Assembly: GCA_023213395.1 (NCBI GenBank)
Contig: CM041465.1
Span: 231,143,741 to 231,207,740 of the forward strand
DNA from: Cycas panzhihuaensis
Lineage: Eukaryota; Cycadophyta
Reading direction: 5' to 3'
DNA length: 64,000 nucleotides
Shown: positions 37,850 through 50,319 of the stretch, piece after piece
How positions within the stretch are numbered: the first letter of the stretch is position 1
How the letters are laid out: each line of letters opens with the position of its first letter
The notes under the pieces: model-generated
Databases searched by the model: none
The model's input: the letters and a program-made list of their open reading frames with translations, nothing else
What the model was told of the DNA's origin: nothing
Made by a program: the position numbers and the translations under genes

Positions 37850-38368
37850 TGAGAGGCTCCTCACTTTCCAAATACAAATCATCAAGCAAGGTAAAGTGAA
37901 CTGGTCCTATTCCTCATCTAGCATGGAGGGCTCAAAGAGTTTTAAGTATTTAGCATTTACTACTGAATATATTTGCATATAAGGTGGAAGATCAAGTTGG
38001 AAAGCATTGCCACCTACTTTTCTCAAAATCTTGAATGGTCCATACCTTATAGGTTTGAGTTTCTTACCTTCTCCTTTTAACCTCTCCTTGCTCAAGTATA
38101 ACCATACTAAATCTCCTTCTTGGAAAGTACACTCTTTCCTATGCTTGTCATGTCTTTCCTTGTACTTTTGTTGAGTCCTTAGAAGTTGATCATGTACTTC
38201 TTTGTGGACTCTCTGGATCTTCTCCAAGTATCTTAAAGCCTTGTCATGCTCCTCCTTCTCTTTGACGGATCCTTCCTTAGCTTGCATGGAAAACTCTAAG
38301 TCAAATGGACTTTGAGGTAAGTATCCCAAACAAACTTCAAAAGGTGCTTTAGAGTGTGATGCATGCAT
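37850..38368 (-). pseudogene. Integrase C-terminal region with GPY/F motif
   Basis: The open frame from 38368 reads MHASHSKAPFEVCLGYLPQS, a Glu/Lys-rich linker, FQEGDLVWLYLSKERLKGEG, then LKPIRYGPFKILRKVGGNAF and FEPSMLDEE before a stop at 37907. YGPF is the GPY/F module. The first part continues the integrase core across one stop (38387-38389) without frame change. Translation beyond 37907 suggests a further acidic tail now cut off by TAG. No chromodomain seen. Confidence 0.85.
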
Positions 38369-38386
38369 TGCTCTATTAAAAGCAAA

Positions 38387-39010
38387 TTATAGAAAAGCCA
38401 ATGATTCATCCCAAGTCTTTGGATGCTTGGAATTGTATCCCCTCAATAGATGTACCAAAGTTCTATTCACTACTTCAGTTTGTCCATCTGTTTGAGGATG
38501 GAAACTTGTACTCCTCTTCAATTTGGTATCCATCATCTCCCATAGTGACTTCCAAAATGATGAAAGGAATCGAGTGTCCTGATCTGAAATGATGGAAGAA
38601 GGCAAGCCAAAATTCTTCCATACATGCTCGAAGAATAACTCAGCTGCTCTTATACCTGTGATTGTCTTCTTACAAGGTATTAGACATATCATTTTACTAA
38701 ACCTATCTACAACAATAAAAAGATAATCATGTCCCTTCCTAGTCATGGGAAGTCCCCCTAAAAAATCAATGGAGATACTTTCCCAAGGCCTAGTGGGAAT
38801 AGGTAGTGGTGTATACAATCCTAATTTTCTAGATGAAGGCTTAGAAGTATTACACATTACACATCCTTTTACATATTTTTTTACATCAGTTTGCCTCTTT
38901 GGCCATACAACATATCTTCTCAAGTTTGCTAAAGTCTTCTATACCAAAGTGACCACTACTTTAGAAGTATGGGCTTCTCTAAGCCACTTGATCTTGTCTC
39001 CTTTTGATGG
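38387..39010 (-). pseudogene. Integrase core and zinc finger, one frameshift from intact
   Basis: The frame from 38923 reads MRRYVVWPKRQTDVKKYVKG, then CVMCNTSKPS, the CX2C part of the H2C2 finger. The core follows with all three acidic residues: SIDFLGGLP, SDQDTRF and TDGQTEV. It ends at a stop (ESLAFL). It joins the upstream RNase H frame only through a frameshift near 38980-39015. Integrase would insert the cDNA at a 5-bp staggered cut, matching the target duplication seen. Confidence 0.9.
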
Positions 39011-41078
39011 AACATAGAGTCGCTCCCTTTGAAAAGTAGACCATCCTTCCAAGCAAGGGAAGGTCTTCCTTCGCTAGGTTCTCTAATTCTTCCTTCAAAG
39101 CTTCATCTTCATGGTACAAGTCTTTGTACTCTTCATGATGCATTGGTTCCACCTGAAAACTCATAAGAGAACTACAAATAAAAGTAGAAGAAGAAGTGGA
39201 ACAAGGTGGTCTAGATAACATATCAGCAATTTTGTTATTAGATCTCTTTTTATACTTAATTACAATATTGAATTGTTGTAAATAACTCATCCACTTCATG
39301 TGTCTTGCTTGTCAGTAATTTACTTTGAGTTTGTAAAATTGAAGAGGCTTATGATCGGTATGAACTACAACCTCTTTTCCAAGCAAGTATGACCTCCAAT
39401 GCTTGCATGCTTGATGAAATGCGAACATTTCTCGATCATATGTTGGGTAGTTCTTCACTTGAGGGGTGAAGACTTCCGAATGGTACGCAATAAGCTTCCC
39501 ATCTTGAATAAGGACAGCTCCCATCGCATTTCCACTTGCATCAGCTTCTACTTCAAAAGGCCTTTGTAAATTTGGCATTGCCAAACCCGGTGCTTCACAA
39601 ATTTTCTTCTTTAAAAGAAGAAAGGCTTCTTCCTCCTTGGAACCCCAAGTAAACTTTCTACTAGATTTTGTCAATCCATGTAGAGGTGCTGCAACCTGTG
39701 AGAAATGAAGAATGAACTTTCTCAAGTATTGACAAGCTCCTAAAAAAATTCTCACCTCTGTGATGTTTGTTGGCCTAGGCCATTTGAGGATGGCTTCAGT
39801 CTTGAGTGGATCAATGCTCAACTTTCCTCCTCCAACCACAAAGCCTAAGAAGATCAAGTTCTCCTTGCCAAATTCACACTTCTTCACATTAAGCTTCAAA
39901 TGATGCTTAGCCATAGTCTTTAAAACTTCTTCTATGTGCTGCAAATGTTCCTCCCATGTCTTGCTGAAAATTAAAATGACATCAAGATAGACAACAACAA
40001 AATTATCCAAGTAAGGCCTTAATATTTCATTCATTAGCCTCATGAAATTTGCAGGAGCATTGCACAATCCGAAAGGCATAACCATCCATTCAAAGAGTCC
40101 TTGCTTTGTTTTGAAGGCCGTCTTCCATGTGTCCTCCTCCTTGACCCTAACTTGGTGATAACCACTTTTTAAATCCAATTTAGTGAAATAACAAGCATGC
40201 TGAATTTGATCAAGCAAATCATCTATACGAGGCAAAGGGTAGCGATTTTTAATTGTAATTTTATTCAAAGCACAAAAATCTATACACATTCTCCATCCTC
40301 CATCCTTCTTAGGCACCAAGACAATTGGTGACCCACAAGGTGAACATGAAGGTCTTATGACCCCTTGATCAAGCAACTCCTCAACTTGCCTCTTTATCTC
40401 ATTATTTTCTACAATGGAGTGCCTATACAAAGCAACATTAGGTAATGGTGCATCTCCTACAAGAGTGATTTCATGCTCTATCTTTCTCTTTGGTGGAAGC
40501 CCATCAACATGTTGAAATAGAATATCATACCTTGTCTTTAACTCCTCAATATGTTGCATTTGTTTAGGTGATATAAGAAGAATGTGAGTAGAAGGACCTT
40601 CTTCATCTCTTGGCTCTTCTTTTCTCCTTACCATTAAGATGACAAATTTACCACATGCATTGATCATCCTTTTTGCTTGAGTAGCTGAAATTAATGCTAT
40701 CTTATCCAAGTGCTTCTTTGTGGCCTTTATGATGAAGCCCTTGTTATCCTTCATCAATCGATACTTTCTCTCCCTTCGATAGAAGAGTGCATCTCGATCC
40801 CATAAGTAGGGACTTCCAAGCACAACATGGCATACATCCAGTGGCACCACATCACATATTACCTCATCAACAAAATCATTAGTGATGGAAAATTTAAGTG
40901 TACATTGCTTTGATATTTGCATTTCCACATCTTTATGGATCCAACCAAGAGGATATGGATGAGGGTGAGGAGTAGTTACCAAACCAATGCTCTTTACCAA
41001 ACTTTCTGAGATCAAATTCTTTTGGCTTCCTGGATCTATAATGGCACCAATCATACTATTTCCCACTTGAAGCTTCAA
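38979..41078 (-). pseudogene. Protease-RT-RNase H polyprotein, long open frame with an altered catalytic site
   Basis: 588 codons are open from about 41078 to 39312. The protease-like start carries DPGSQKNLIS (residues 15-24; the family usually has D-S/T-G). RT spans about 225-450 with LDLKSGYHQV (Asp 302) and MPFGLCNAPANF. The YxDD motif reads YLDV at 364-367 (39978-39989), replacing the second catalytic Asp by Val. RNase H has Asp 513 (EADAS), Glu 550 (YDRE) and Asp 575 (HTDH). A TGA at 39312 stops the frame, then it continues in phase to VIKYKKRSNNKIADMLSRP (about 39220-39280) and ends at 38979 after a shift. Lengths fit the family. The YLDV change alone should abolish reverse transcription. 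Confidence 0.92.
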
Positions 41079-42241
41079 GTGGGAAATAGTTCCTCCCTTG
41101 TAGCATCATCTTCATAATTTGTAAGTAGAGTGACCTTCTCTTCTTCTCCTTCACTTTGAATCTCCACCTCAGAAAGTAGTGCTTTCCCTTTTTCCTTCTT
41201 TCTTAATTCCATATCCTTGATATGCTTCGGCTTTAGTTCGATGCAACTTCCAACACTTTGTTGTAATATGACCACTAATATCACAATGCTCACAATAGTT
41301 AGAACTTTTAACAAAATTAGTTCTTTTCTTCTTTCCTTCTTGCCTTTTGATGAGTGTCATTTAGGATTCTTTTCATACTTATTAGAAGTAAAAGTAGAAT
41401 CTTTAGACATGAATGTAGATTTCTTGCTTTTACTTTCTATTGCCATAGCCATCCTACTTGCTTCTCCAATGGATTGAACCTTTAAAAGCCTTAGTTCCTT
41501 CCTTATGTATTCATGTAATCCTCCAATGAATTTCATAAGAGTGACATGTTCATCCATATTAATACCAAGTAGCATGCCATGCCTAAAAAATAAAGAAGTA
41601 TAGTCTTAGACACTTACACCTCTCCCTTGGCATAAATATTGCCAAGTGACCCATTGGTCTTCCTCATGACCTATGGGGTAGAATTGCTTCTTTATTATTT
41701 TCTTAAAATCCTTCCATGAAAAAGAAGATACATCATGAGTCTTTAAATATGCATTCCACCATGTCAATGCATGTTTACACAACTTGAGCCTAGCAAATGA
41801 AAGCTTTTGAGCATTACTATAAGCATAGATTGTGAAGTAGGTTTCAAGTTGATCCAACCAATGGTCCAACTTTTCAGCATTTACCTCTCCATCATAAGTT
41901 GGAATATCCAACTTTGCCTCCACCTTGAAGGGTTGATGAGATGAAGTACCCTTGCTTTCTTCAAAAGAGTGCTTTAAGGTCTCCTCCTCTTCCTCTTCAT
42001 GGTTATGGTCATATGTGGATCCTCCTTCAAATTCCTTCTCTTTGCCTTTTCCTTTGACTAGAGGTAGAAGGTGGGACATCATTTGCATCAAGGCTTCGAC
42101 GTTCTTCTCAAGCCTTTCAAATCTAATTTCTCCATCTTCTTTTTCAGCCATGGTGCTTGGATTCTTTCTTTGTCTTCTTAGTGATTGCAACACAAGAAAG
42201 TCTTCGTCTTTCTCTTTGTATCCTTTCCTTGTTTGTACCAT
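41075..42241 (-). pseudogene. gag with one nonsense codon and frame changes
   Basis: Starts at 42241 with MVQTRKGYKEKDEDFLVLQS. Capsid wording LDHWLDQLETYFTIYAYSNA and LTWWNAYLKTHD at about 41730-41890 is typical of Retrotrans_gag. A TAA at 41606-41608 interrupts it, but the frame continues in phase to 41357. There a TGA overlaps an ATG (ATGA at 41357-41360) and the next frame holds the zinc knuckle CEHCDISGHITTKC (41253-41294), a perfect CX2CX4HX4C. A further shift leads to an acidic stretch and into the protease frame. Gag and pol are normally fused in such elements, so the shifts look like mutations rather than programmed events. Confidence 0.88.
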
Positions 42242-42266
42242 TCAAGTCCCTACAACAAAGATCAGA

Positions 42267-42279
42267 GGCTCTAATACCA
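42267..42279 (-). promoter_or_regulatory. Primer-binding site for initiator tRNA-Met
   Basis: The minus strand reads TGGTATTAGAGCC, one transition from the canonical site, 5 bases inside the 5' LTR. It primes first-strand synthesis in chromovirus-like gypsy elements. Confidence 0.93.
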
Positions 42280-42284
42280 AAATA

Positions 42285-43338
42285 TGATCCCAAAAGAGCT
42301 TACTTGGTGAAGAAATCAATTATCAACCTTTCCTCCTTGAGATCCTGGGAGTTAGTGTAGAAAACTCAATAACATCAAAACAACAATGAGCCCATGAAAG
42401 GAAAATTCTACACCAAATCAATTATTCTTGACATTGATCCAAAAGTATGAGGAGTAATACTTTTATTAAACCATGAAAATCTCCATTTAATGGTGGAGAA
42501 ATCAACTAGCAAAAGAATGGTAAAATTACAAGGAATAAATGTTACAATTATACCATAAGGGGGACTCAAACCCTCCAAATGCTTCTCCAAGGATGTTTCC
42601 CAAGTCAAGTCTCCAAGAACCACCTCTCCAACCTATATAAGGGCTCAATTTATAGAAAGAAACCTGAATTGCATGTTTAACAAGTGGCAATCATGCAAGT
42701 ATAATCACTAACCACCAGAATGCATGTTGTCCAAGTAGCCTTCATACAATTCTTAAAACGTTGCAGCTTGTAACAGATCTTAACGTACTCCAATTTAGCT
42801 CAAATTTGGTACACATATAGGAACACATGTCCCCTCAGCTTCCTCAAATTTTCAGCTCATTTGGATGTCATTTGACTGCATTTTTATTCATTTAATAATA
42901 ATATGTATTTGTTGTTTTTCTGCTATCCAAGTGGCCTTCATGTAATTCTTAAAAGTTGCGGCTTGTAACTGACCTTAACAGACTCCAATTCAGCTCAAAT
43001 TTGGTACACGTATAGGAACGCATGTCTCCTCCGCTTCCTCAAAATTTTAGCTCATTTATATGTCATTTGGCCATGTTTATATTCATATAATTATAATATA
43101 TATTTTCTATTTTTTTTCTGCTAGCTGTGGGATTAATTTTTATACAAAGACAAGGCTTGAACTCTAATCAAATGATATTTCTGAACCCCACCTTTTGTAC
43201 ACATCTAGTGGGATGTGCCTTATCCCTTTAAACAAAATTTCATAGAATTTTGATACCATTTGGCCATATCTCTGTTAGTTATGCCAATGCCTAGCATTTT
43301 CTGCATCCTGTAAACATATGGTAGATCCTCCTGGATCA
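42285..43338 (-). repeat. 5' LTR of the 6.7-kb gypsy element
   Basis: 1054 bp, same ends as the 3' copy and about 3 per cent different by hand count, so this insertion is much younger than its neighbours. The promoter should lie in it, but no convincing TATA box was singled out. Confidence 0.95.
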
Positions 43339-44028
<690 letters not shown>

Positions 44029-44030
44029 AC

Positions 44031-44192
44031 CATTGTAACCTAATATCATTAATTCATTATTAAATCAATTATCTTTAACAACTTTTTAAAGGTGCTTTAA
44101 TGTAATTTTGGAGAGTAGCCCCCTCAGATCAATACAGCATTCTTTAGTCTTTGTGCTTGACCTATTTGGATCATTATAAGTGGTATTGGAGC
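44031..44192 (+). promoter_or_regulatory. LTR end and primer-binding site
   Basis: TGGTATTGGAGC at 44181-44192 differs from TGGTATCAGAGC by two transitions and follows an LTR-like end (TTGGATCA, 44167-44174). Upstream sequence down to the TA array at 44028 should be the last part of the 5' LTR. Confidence 0.65.
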
Positions 44193-45239
44193 AAGTAATA
44201 GGTAGATTTGAGCCCTCATTTCTTTTTCACTTGTTATAATACAAAAAAAAAAAAAAAAAAAGAAGAAGAGACAACATAATAAGCAAATACCATTAAACTA
44301 ACTATAAGGAACTCTTAATTATATTAATACTACTCCAAATAAAATACAATGTCAAGTTTCGTGGTAGAATCTTCATCAAGTTCTTATAGGCATTCTCCCT
44401 AGCAAGCAACAAATAATCAAAGGAATGGATATAGAGAGAACCTCCTTACCAAATGACAAAATGAGTGATTTATTCTTACAATAGTCATTGGTCAATTACT
44501 ACCTTATGGAGAAATACTTATATATGCATCATATAATAAGGTTGTGGCAATACATTATTAAATAATACATTGAAATCAAACTCATATCTTCTAATATATA
44601 GACAACAACACCTAAATTGACCTCTTATCAATAGTTGGCCCATGAAAAAAAGATTAGTATATGCATATATAATAAGGTTTTGATGACATTATTAAAATCA
44701 AATTTATATTATCTAATATATAGACAATGATGCCTAAAACACTTATAAATTAGCATTTTAATAATTGAAAAAAATATAATAATAGGTTTTACATATATAA
44801 CTCCCTTAATAATCATGTAGAACTTCAACATCAAAATGCCAAGCAAATCGGCATAGTACTAGTCATAATGGTAGATGTATGTATTATAGAATAGAATATT
44901 CATTGCCTCAATTAATAGATGATGTATAAAATAATAATAATAATATCAATATAGATAATATTACATATTCAATAAATGAGTATATTTATATGAAAATTAT
45001 ACTCCCATCACTATAAGAATAATGTTAGAGAGGAGTTGTTCATAATGTAAGCATACCAAGGAAAATTTCATAGAAGCTAAATAATAGCATTTCAATAATC
45101 ACCAAAGGACAATCATGTTTTCGAGTATTAAACTCAATAATGAAATGTTTGGAATTAATAGTAAGCTAAGGAAGATAAGGCAACAACATAAAGAATCAAA
45201 TAAAGAAAGAGATGAATAATTTAATAAATATGAATTGAT

Positions 45240-46140
45240 TATCTAAGAAATTATGGAGGCCATCAAAGGTTTAGTTTATAAGAACTCAAATCCTAATCTA
45301 GATCCAAATTCTAGTGGGATAAACCAAAATCCAAACCTCAACTCAAATAGCTCATAAAATTTAACCCTAAATCAATTTCATAATAAAATTGATATACCAA
45401 AAGTTGGAAAGGACTTAAATATTGATCTTAGAATCTAGATAAGTAAACTAAAAGCCTACTTTAAGATTAATCCCAAGGATACCATAGAAAAAATAACATT
45501 CACCTTGCTACACTGGGAAGAGAATCCTTATGTAATGGTTTTTATGGTGGAGCCATGAAATATAAAATATGATAGTGAATTGACAAACATTCACAAAAGA
45601 CTTCTTTAAGTAGTATGAAAAGATATAGGATAAGGATCATACTCATCTAATTTGAATATTGAAAGCAAGATTAGTGGAAGATAATACTAACAAATTTTAA
45701 TTTTTAGTAACTTAAGTTGATAACATGTTGAAGGAATCACTATTAGAAACCTATATTAGATGCCTTCAGGAGGAACTACGAGAAGAATCAAAATTACATT
45801 CTCCCAAAAATATTCATGAAGCCATCCAAAAGGTCAAACATTTAGAACAAGTAATGATGTGGAGAAATAAAGGGATTCACAATGAACAAACTAATTGGTA
45901 TGCCAAATAGTATATTGTTTTAACAAAAAAGAAAATAATTACATGTCAAACCTAACCCAAATCAAATTAATAGGAACCTCATGTCAACATTCACTAGAGT
46001 AAATTAAGAAAGAACAAGTATAAACCCTTACAAATTAAAGAAAGATATGGATGAATTAAGGGAATAAGGATTGTGCTCCTTTTATGGCCAAAAGTTGAGT
46101 AAGGGTCTTCATTATCAAGAAAAGAAGTTATTCTTAGAAT
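45240..46140 (+). pseudogene. gag remnant with zinc-finger trace
   Basis: The frame reads ISKLKAYFKINPKDTIEKIT, then FTLLHWEENPYVMVFMVEP at about 45435-45560, matching the gag capsid core in which the family usually has W..W in place of MVF. A late part is open from 45725 (MLKESLLETYIRCLQEELRE). Near 46068-46110 the wording LCSFYGQKLSKGLHYQEKK is a decayed CX2C..H..C finger with the second and last Cys lost. Stops at likely Gln and Trp codons. Confidence 0.7.
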
Positions 46141-46260
46141 TAATAGATAAATAAGGAACCAACCCTGGTAAGGATAAAGAGGTGGAATTCAATGAGATTA
46201 AAGTAAAAGATGAGTTAAATAAGGTTAATTTAGAAGTTGAAGTAATTAAGAAATGGAATA

Positions 46261-46758
46261 TGTGATTTATTTACATATATAATATATAACATTAATGATG
46301 TGATACATATATAATCCCCCCAATCACATATATTGAGAGATATAATAGGCACACATATCCATGTTAATATGTTATTAAAAGATGTAAAGACTTAAGAGAT
46401 ATTATAGGCTACTAATAAGGTGAACATTATTATAAATATGTATGCACATCACTTGAAAACTTGAAAAATGATTAAGAAAGGTCTATGACTTGGAGATGTA
46501 TTCATTTTGGTCATTAAGAGAGGCTTCTAATCGCACGACCTCCTATGGTTTTTCTACACTAGGTTTTTTATGTATAAATATACAATCTCTCTTAGGATAA
46601 ATGTTTATGATGCTTACCAATGCATGCCTTATTTATTTCAATACTTAGCATTTATATTTATTTCATTATATGTGTGCATACCCTCATGACATAATTCTAT
46701 TATAATATATGCATGTTATATGTGATTGTGTTATACTCTGTATTTCTAATATATATTA
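46261..46758 (+). mobile_element. Solo LTR related to the unit at 17629-21722
   Basis: Starts TGTGATTTATTTACATATAT and ends near ATATATATTA. It shares GTATGCACATCACTTGAAAA-like, GGTTTTTCTACACTAGGTTT and ATCTCTCTTAGG-type passages with the LTRs at 17629 and 21227. The flanks GAATA (46256-46260) and GAATT (46759-46763) could be a 5-bp target duplication with one mismatch. It lies between gag and protease of the host element. Confidence 0.7.
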
Positions 46759-46959
46759 GAATTATAATTATAAATTCTAACATTGAGGACCCAACTAGAA
46801 TATCTTTCGCAGTAATCATAGGAATTATAACCTTCTAAACTCTTAAGATTATTAGTTATATAAAGAAGGAAAGGATGATAAGATTTATCAACTCTAGTAG
46901 TATACATAACTTTATTGATAGGTGTTGTGCATAAAGAAATAAAAAATATATCTATCCTA

Positions 46960-48120
46960 TAAATCAATTTCCTATAATAATGCCCAACGAGGAATTTGTT
47001 AAATATAGAGGAATATATCAAAAAGTAGAGCTAAAAATGGGAGAATATTCACTATAATATGTAATCCAAATAGGTAGTGTGGGTGTTATATTGGGCACTC
47101 AATAGCTATGAATAAGAGGGGAAATTACATTAAATTTATATAAGTTATTCATGAAATTTAAATATAAGGGCATAATCTACTCACTGCATGGATTCACCCT
47201 AAGTGAAACTTAGTTTATAACATTTTACAAAATGGAGAAACTATTTAAAAATGGATGTTTACATTTTGTCACTAGATGGTTCTTTCTTTAAGAAAAGATT
47301 AAAGAGGACTCAATAATGAGTTATATATAAGAAATTGTGCAAACATATTTTGAGTTATTTAGGGATCTTCTAATAGGATTACCTTTGGATTAAGGTATGG
47401 AACATGTGATTAAACTTCAAGAGGGATTAAAACTAATCAATATTAAGCAATACTGACATCATTATCACCATAATAATAAAATAGAAATAATTATTTAGGA
47501 TCTACTAAAATTAGGGCCATCTCTCCTAGTAAAAGACTATATGTATCACTCATAGTCCTAAAAAGAAAAAAAGATGAATTTTTTTGCATGTTTGTAGATT
47601 TTTATATGTTGAATAAAATAGTTATTAAGAATAGTTTTCATATTCCAAGAATTAACAAACTTATAGATGAGATTTATGGAGCCAAATATTTCACTAAACT
47701 TTATTTATATTCTAAGTATTATTAAATATATATTTATAATAAAGACATTCCAAAATTAATTTTTGTACTCATATGGGTTACTATAAATTCAATATCATGC
47801 CCTTTGACATAACATATGCCCCAACAAAATTCTAAGCAATAATAAATAAAACCTTTTATCCATAGTTAAGAAGATGTGTGATCATCTTCATTGATGACAT
47901 TCTAGTATATAGTCATAGTTAGGACGAGCACCTATTATATATCAACAAGATTTTGAAAATCTTAAGAGAAAATGAGTTCTATACTAATAAATTAAAATGT
48001 ACATTTAGGAAATAGAAGATAGAATACTTAGGACATGTTATATTAGCAAAAGGAGTCAAGATGGACCCAAGAAATGTTAAAGACATTCTAGATTGGTTGA
48101 CCCTAAAAAGTATCTCTAAA
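46960..48120 (+). pseudogene. Protease and RT remnants
   Basis: The end of the protease is visible as IGSVGVILGTQ (about 47070-47104), the usual xDVILGxxWL block. The RT lead-in reads GMEHVIKLQEGLKLINIKQY (about 47396-47455). Then FFCMFVDFYMLNKIVIKNSF (about 47582-47640) and IDEIYGAKYFTKLYLYSKYY (about 47662-47720) follow. The catalytic block near 47890-47910 is readable only as FIDDILVYSH after a frame change, with both Asp kept. Heavily decayed. Confidence 0.72.
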
Positions 48121-48159
48121 TTATAAGGATTCTTAAGATTGAATGTGATTGTGACTATA

Positions 48160-48540
48160 AGTGTGAGCTTAACAATGAATACAACACATCATCTACAAAT
48201 AGATGGTCAAATAGAGATAGTTAATAAATGTTTAAAGGGATATTTATGAAGTTTTATTTCCAGAAAAATAATCAATGGCTTCACCTAACTAAATAGTAAT
48301 ATAATATAACATTCCATACTTCTATTAAAATAACACCTTTTATAGCATTATATAAGTACAATCCTCTATCTTTATAAGAACACATTTAACTTTAAAATAA
48401 CATTTTATTAGTATAATATTTCTTATAGAAATTATAGAAAATTATACAAATTCTCAAAGAATGGTTAGAATTAATCCACATAAAGATGAAAATACAAGAA
48501 GATCAACATAGATCTGATAAGGAACTCCACTATATATATG
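48160..48540 (+). pseudogene. Integrase C-terminal remnant
   Basis: A short stretch near 48175-48240 reads MNTTHHLQIDGQIEIVNKCL. It corresponds to HPQTDGQTEVVNKxL of gypsy integrases, with the catalytic Glu retained. Near 48460-48520 the IHIKMKIQEDQHRSDKELHY wording resembles the linker before the GPY/F module. The core with the two Asp residues is missing. Confidence 0.65.
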
Positions 48541-48960
48541 GGCTCTCACCTAGCTTATTTATTATTTTAAAGTGAGGTAGGCCTTAAGCTAATTTTAAGA
48601 TGAAGTTGGCCTTCAACAATTTGTATTTATTACTATAACATTAAAATTTATATAACTCTCTTATAAATTATGTATTTAGAACTTATGACCTCTTATTTAG
48701 AAGCTAATAAGAAGATCTATACCATGATCCATTTTTTACAACTTGATTTAACATATTTAAAACCATAATTATAAAATTATTTAATCTCTACTTAGTTACA
48801 AAGATGCCTCTATCCACTAGGAGGGTTAAGCATATAATAATTCCTCCCTCTTAATATGATTTTTCCTCAAAGCATATGTATAATTAAATGCTTCTACCAC
48901 CATAATTCATTTTCCTCTAGAAGCTTATGTATATACTTAATGGTCAACTCTACTTTATTA
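48541..48960. other. AT-rich spacer
   Basis: No feature recognised. It may include the remains of the 3' LTR of the preceding gypsy element. Confidence 0.4.
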
Positions 48961-48965
48961 ACTTG

Positions 48966-49288
48966 TGTTGGGTATAATATTTAGACTAATGTTTAATTCA
49001 TTAGTTATTAAGTAGATATCCCATTCATGCTCTTGTAACCCTCAAGAATATTTTGATTATTATATTATACTCATCTTAACATATGTGTAAGTGGCACATT
49101 GGTTTACGTGCCAAGCCACCAAGAGCACAATATTGTTTATCTTAGGAGATCTCACATACATGTGAGTATCCTATATATGTATACATATTTTGTATAGTAA
49201 TACAAGCAGAGTTTATCTTCATAGTCCATCTTTGTGTCTCACATTTCTTCTCTTAAGATATGGTATCACTCTAATAGCACATCAAGCA
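48966..49288 (+). repeat. 5' LTR
   Basis: 323 bp, TGTTGGGTATAATATT to CATCAAGCA. Directly after it, TTGGTATTGGGGC (49290-49302) occupies the primer-binding position and matches the initiator tRNA-Met site TGGTATCAGAGC with three transitions. Confidence 0.85.
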
Positions 49289-49302
49289 TTTGGTATTGGG
49301 GC

Positions 49303-50319
49303 TAGAATGGGTTTTGATCCCTTGAGGGACCACCCATTCGATCATGAGATCCATTCTTTGAGTAATAAGTCTTATAGCTAGTTTATTTATAAAAGATCAT
49401 ATGTTTTCGTTCATAGTTTCTTAACAGGTTTTTCGTTATAGTATGGAAGATTTATATATGGTAGCAAGTTCTATTTTTTATCATGTTAAATATTGGAAAT
49501 AGTATGTGAGGACTACAGATTGGAGGATGCATGTAGTAGTAAAAGTTTTCCATGTGGAAAATAGTAATGAAACCTTGTAAATTTAGAGCTTCAAGGAGAT
49601 CATATAAAATAAAAGCCCACTAACCATCTGATATCTTAAATATGGGTTATTTCTCTCTTTAAAAGTTAAAATCATCTCCTCTTTTTAGCCAATATATTTA
49701 GCTATTTTATATCCTATGGTTATGATTATTTTTCTATTATGATGTCTTTATGTTTAGCAGCACCATATTGCTTTGTTTTGACTTAAATAGCTTATTGAAT
49801 TAAAAAAGAGTCTACAAAATATGGGATTGCTCTCATGGAAATAGATGAGAGTCCTTTGGTTGTAGCATGCAACTTCTTCCCTACAATATTTACCTAATTT
49901 TTAACTTTAGTTACTACTTTCTTGATAGATTCCTTTATTTATTTAAGAATGCCAATTATCTCATTCAATCCTTATCTAATCTAGAGTGAACCACCCAGTC
50001 TAGATGTCTCATTTTTATGGTCAAAGCATTGGTTTAATGCTTTCTTTGAACTACATATATTTGGGTCCATAATCTTGCTTTTTTATCAAAATAGATCTAT
50101 TATGTTTAACTTAAAGAACTATACAATGTTGTATTCAATATTGGGAGAACATGTTCAGGAGATATAGATTAGTCTAGAGGACCAGTCCACCTTGGGTAAA
50201 TATTGGTAATTGTTCCAGTATATTTGATCAATGTAACCTCTAATCTTTTAAATTTTAGAGCTAAGTTCATAATAAGATACTCCCAACTTTCTATGATACC
50301 CAAATAAAGCTTGCAATGC
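49303..50319 (+). other. Inside of the LTR element, first part
   Basis: No gag-like wording in any plus frame; stop-rich and AT-rich. It might contain the non-coding leader and the untranslated upstream part of the captured gene. Confidence 0.45.

Larger units (their letters stand above)
36603..43338 (-). mobile_element. Youngest Ty3/gypsy retrotransposon of the window, 6.7 kb, with target duplications
   Basis: LTRs at 36603-37658 and 42285-43338 both start TGATCC and end GGATCA. ATATG at 36598-36602 and 43339-43343 is a perfect 5-bp target duplication, although in TA-rich DNA chance matches are easy. A primer-binding site and polypurine tract are in place. Gag, protease, RT, RNase H and integrase follow in gypsy order on the minus strand. 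A hand comparison of the LTRs gives roughly 35 differences in about 1055 bp, mostly transitions. It resembles the chromovirus group in layout, but no chromodomain is seen. It has a few nonsense codons and frameshifts, so it is non-autonomous now. Confidence 0.95.
44031..48540 (+). mobile_element. Very decayed Ty3/gypsy element, plus strand
   Basis: The order on the plus strand is end of an LTR, primer-binding site, gag, zinc finger, protease, RT and a short integrase remnant. Much of RNase H and the integrase start is missing between about 48110 and 48170. A solo LTR of another family sits inside at 46261-46758. Its 5' LTR is mostly absent; the TA array occupies its place. The 3' LTR was not found. 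No frame exceeds about 60 codons. Confidence 0.75.

Noticed and set aside
37658-37982. Two overlapping plus-strand frames next to the 3' LTR
   Set aside because: They overlap the polypurine tract and the antisense of the integrase tail. No independent support.
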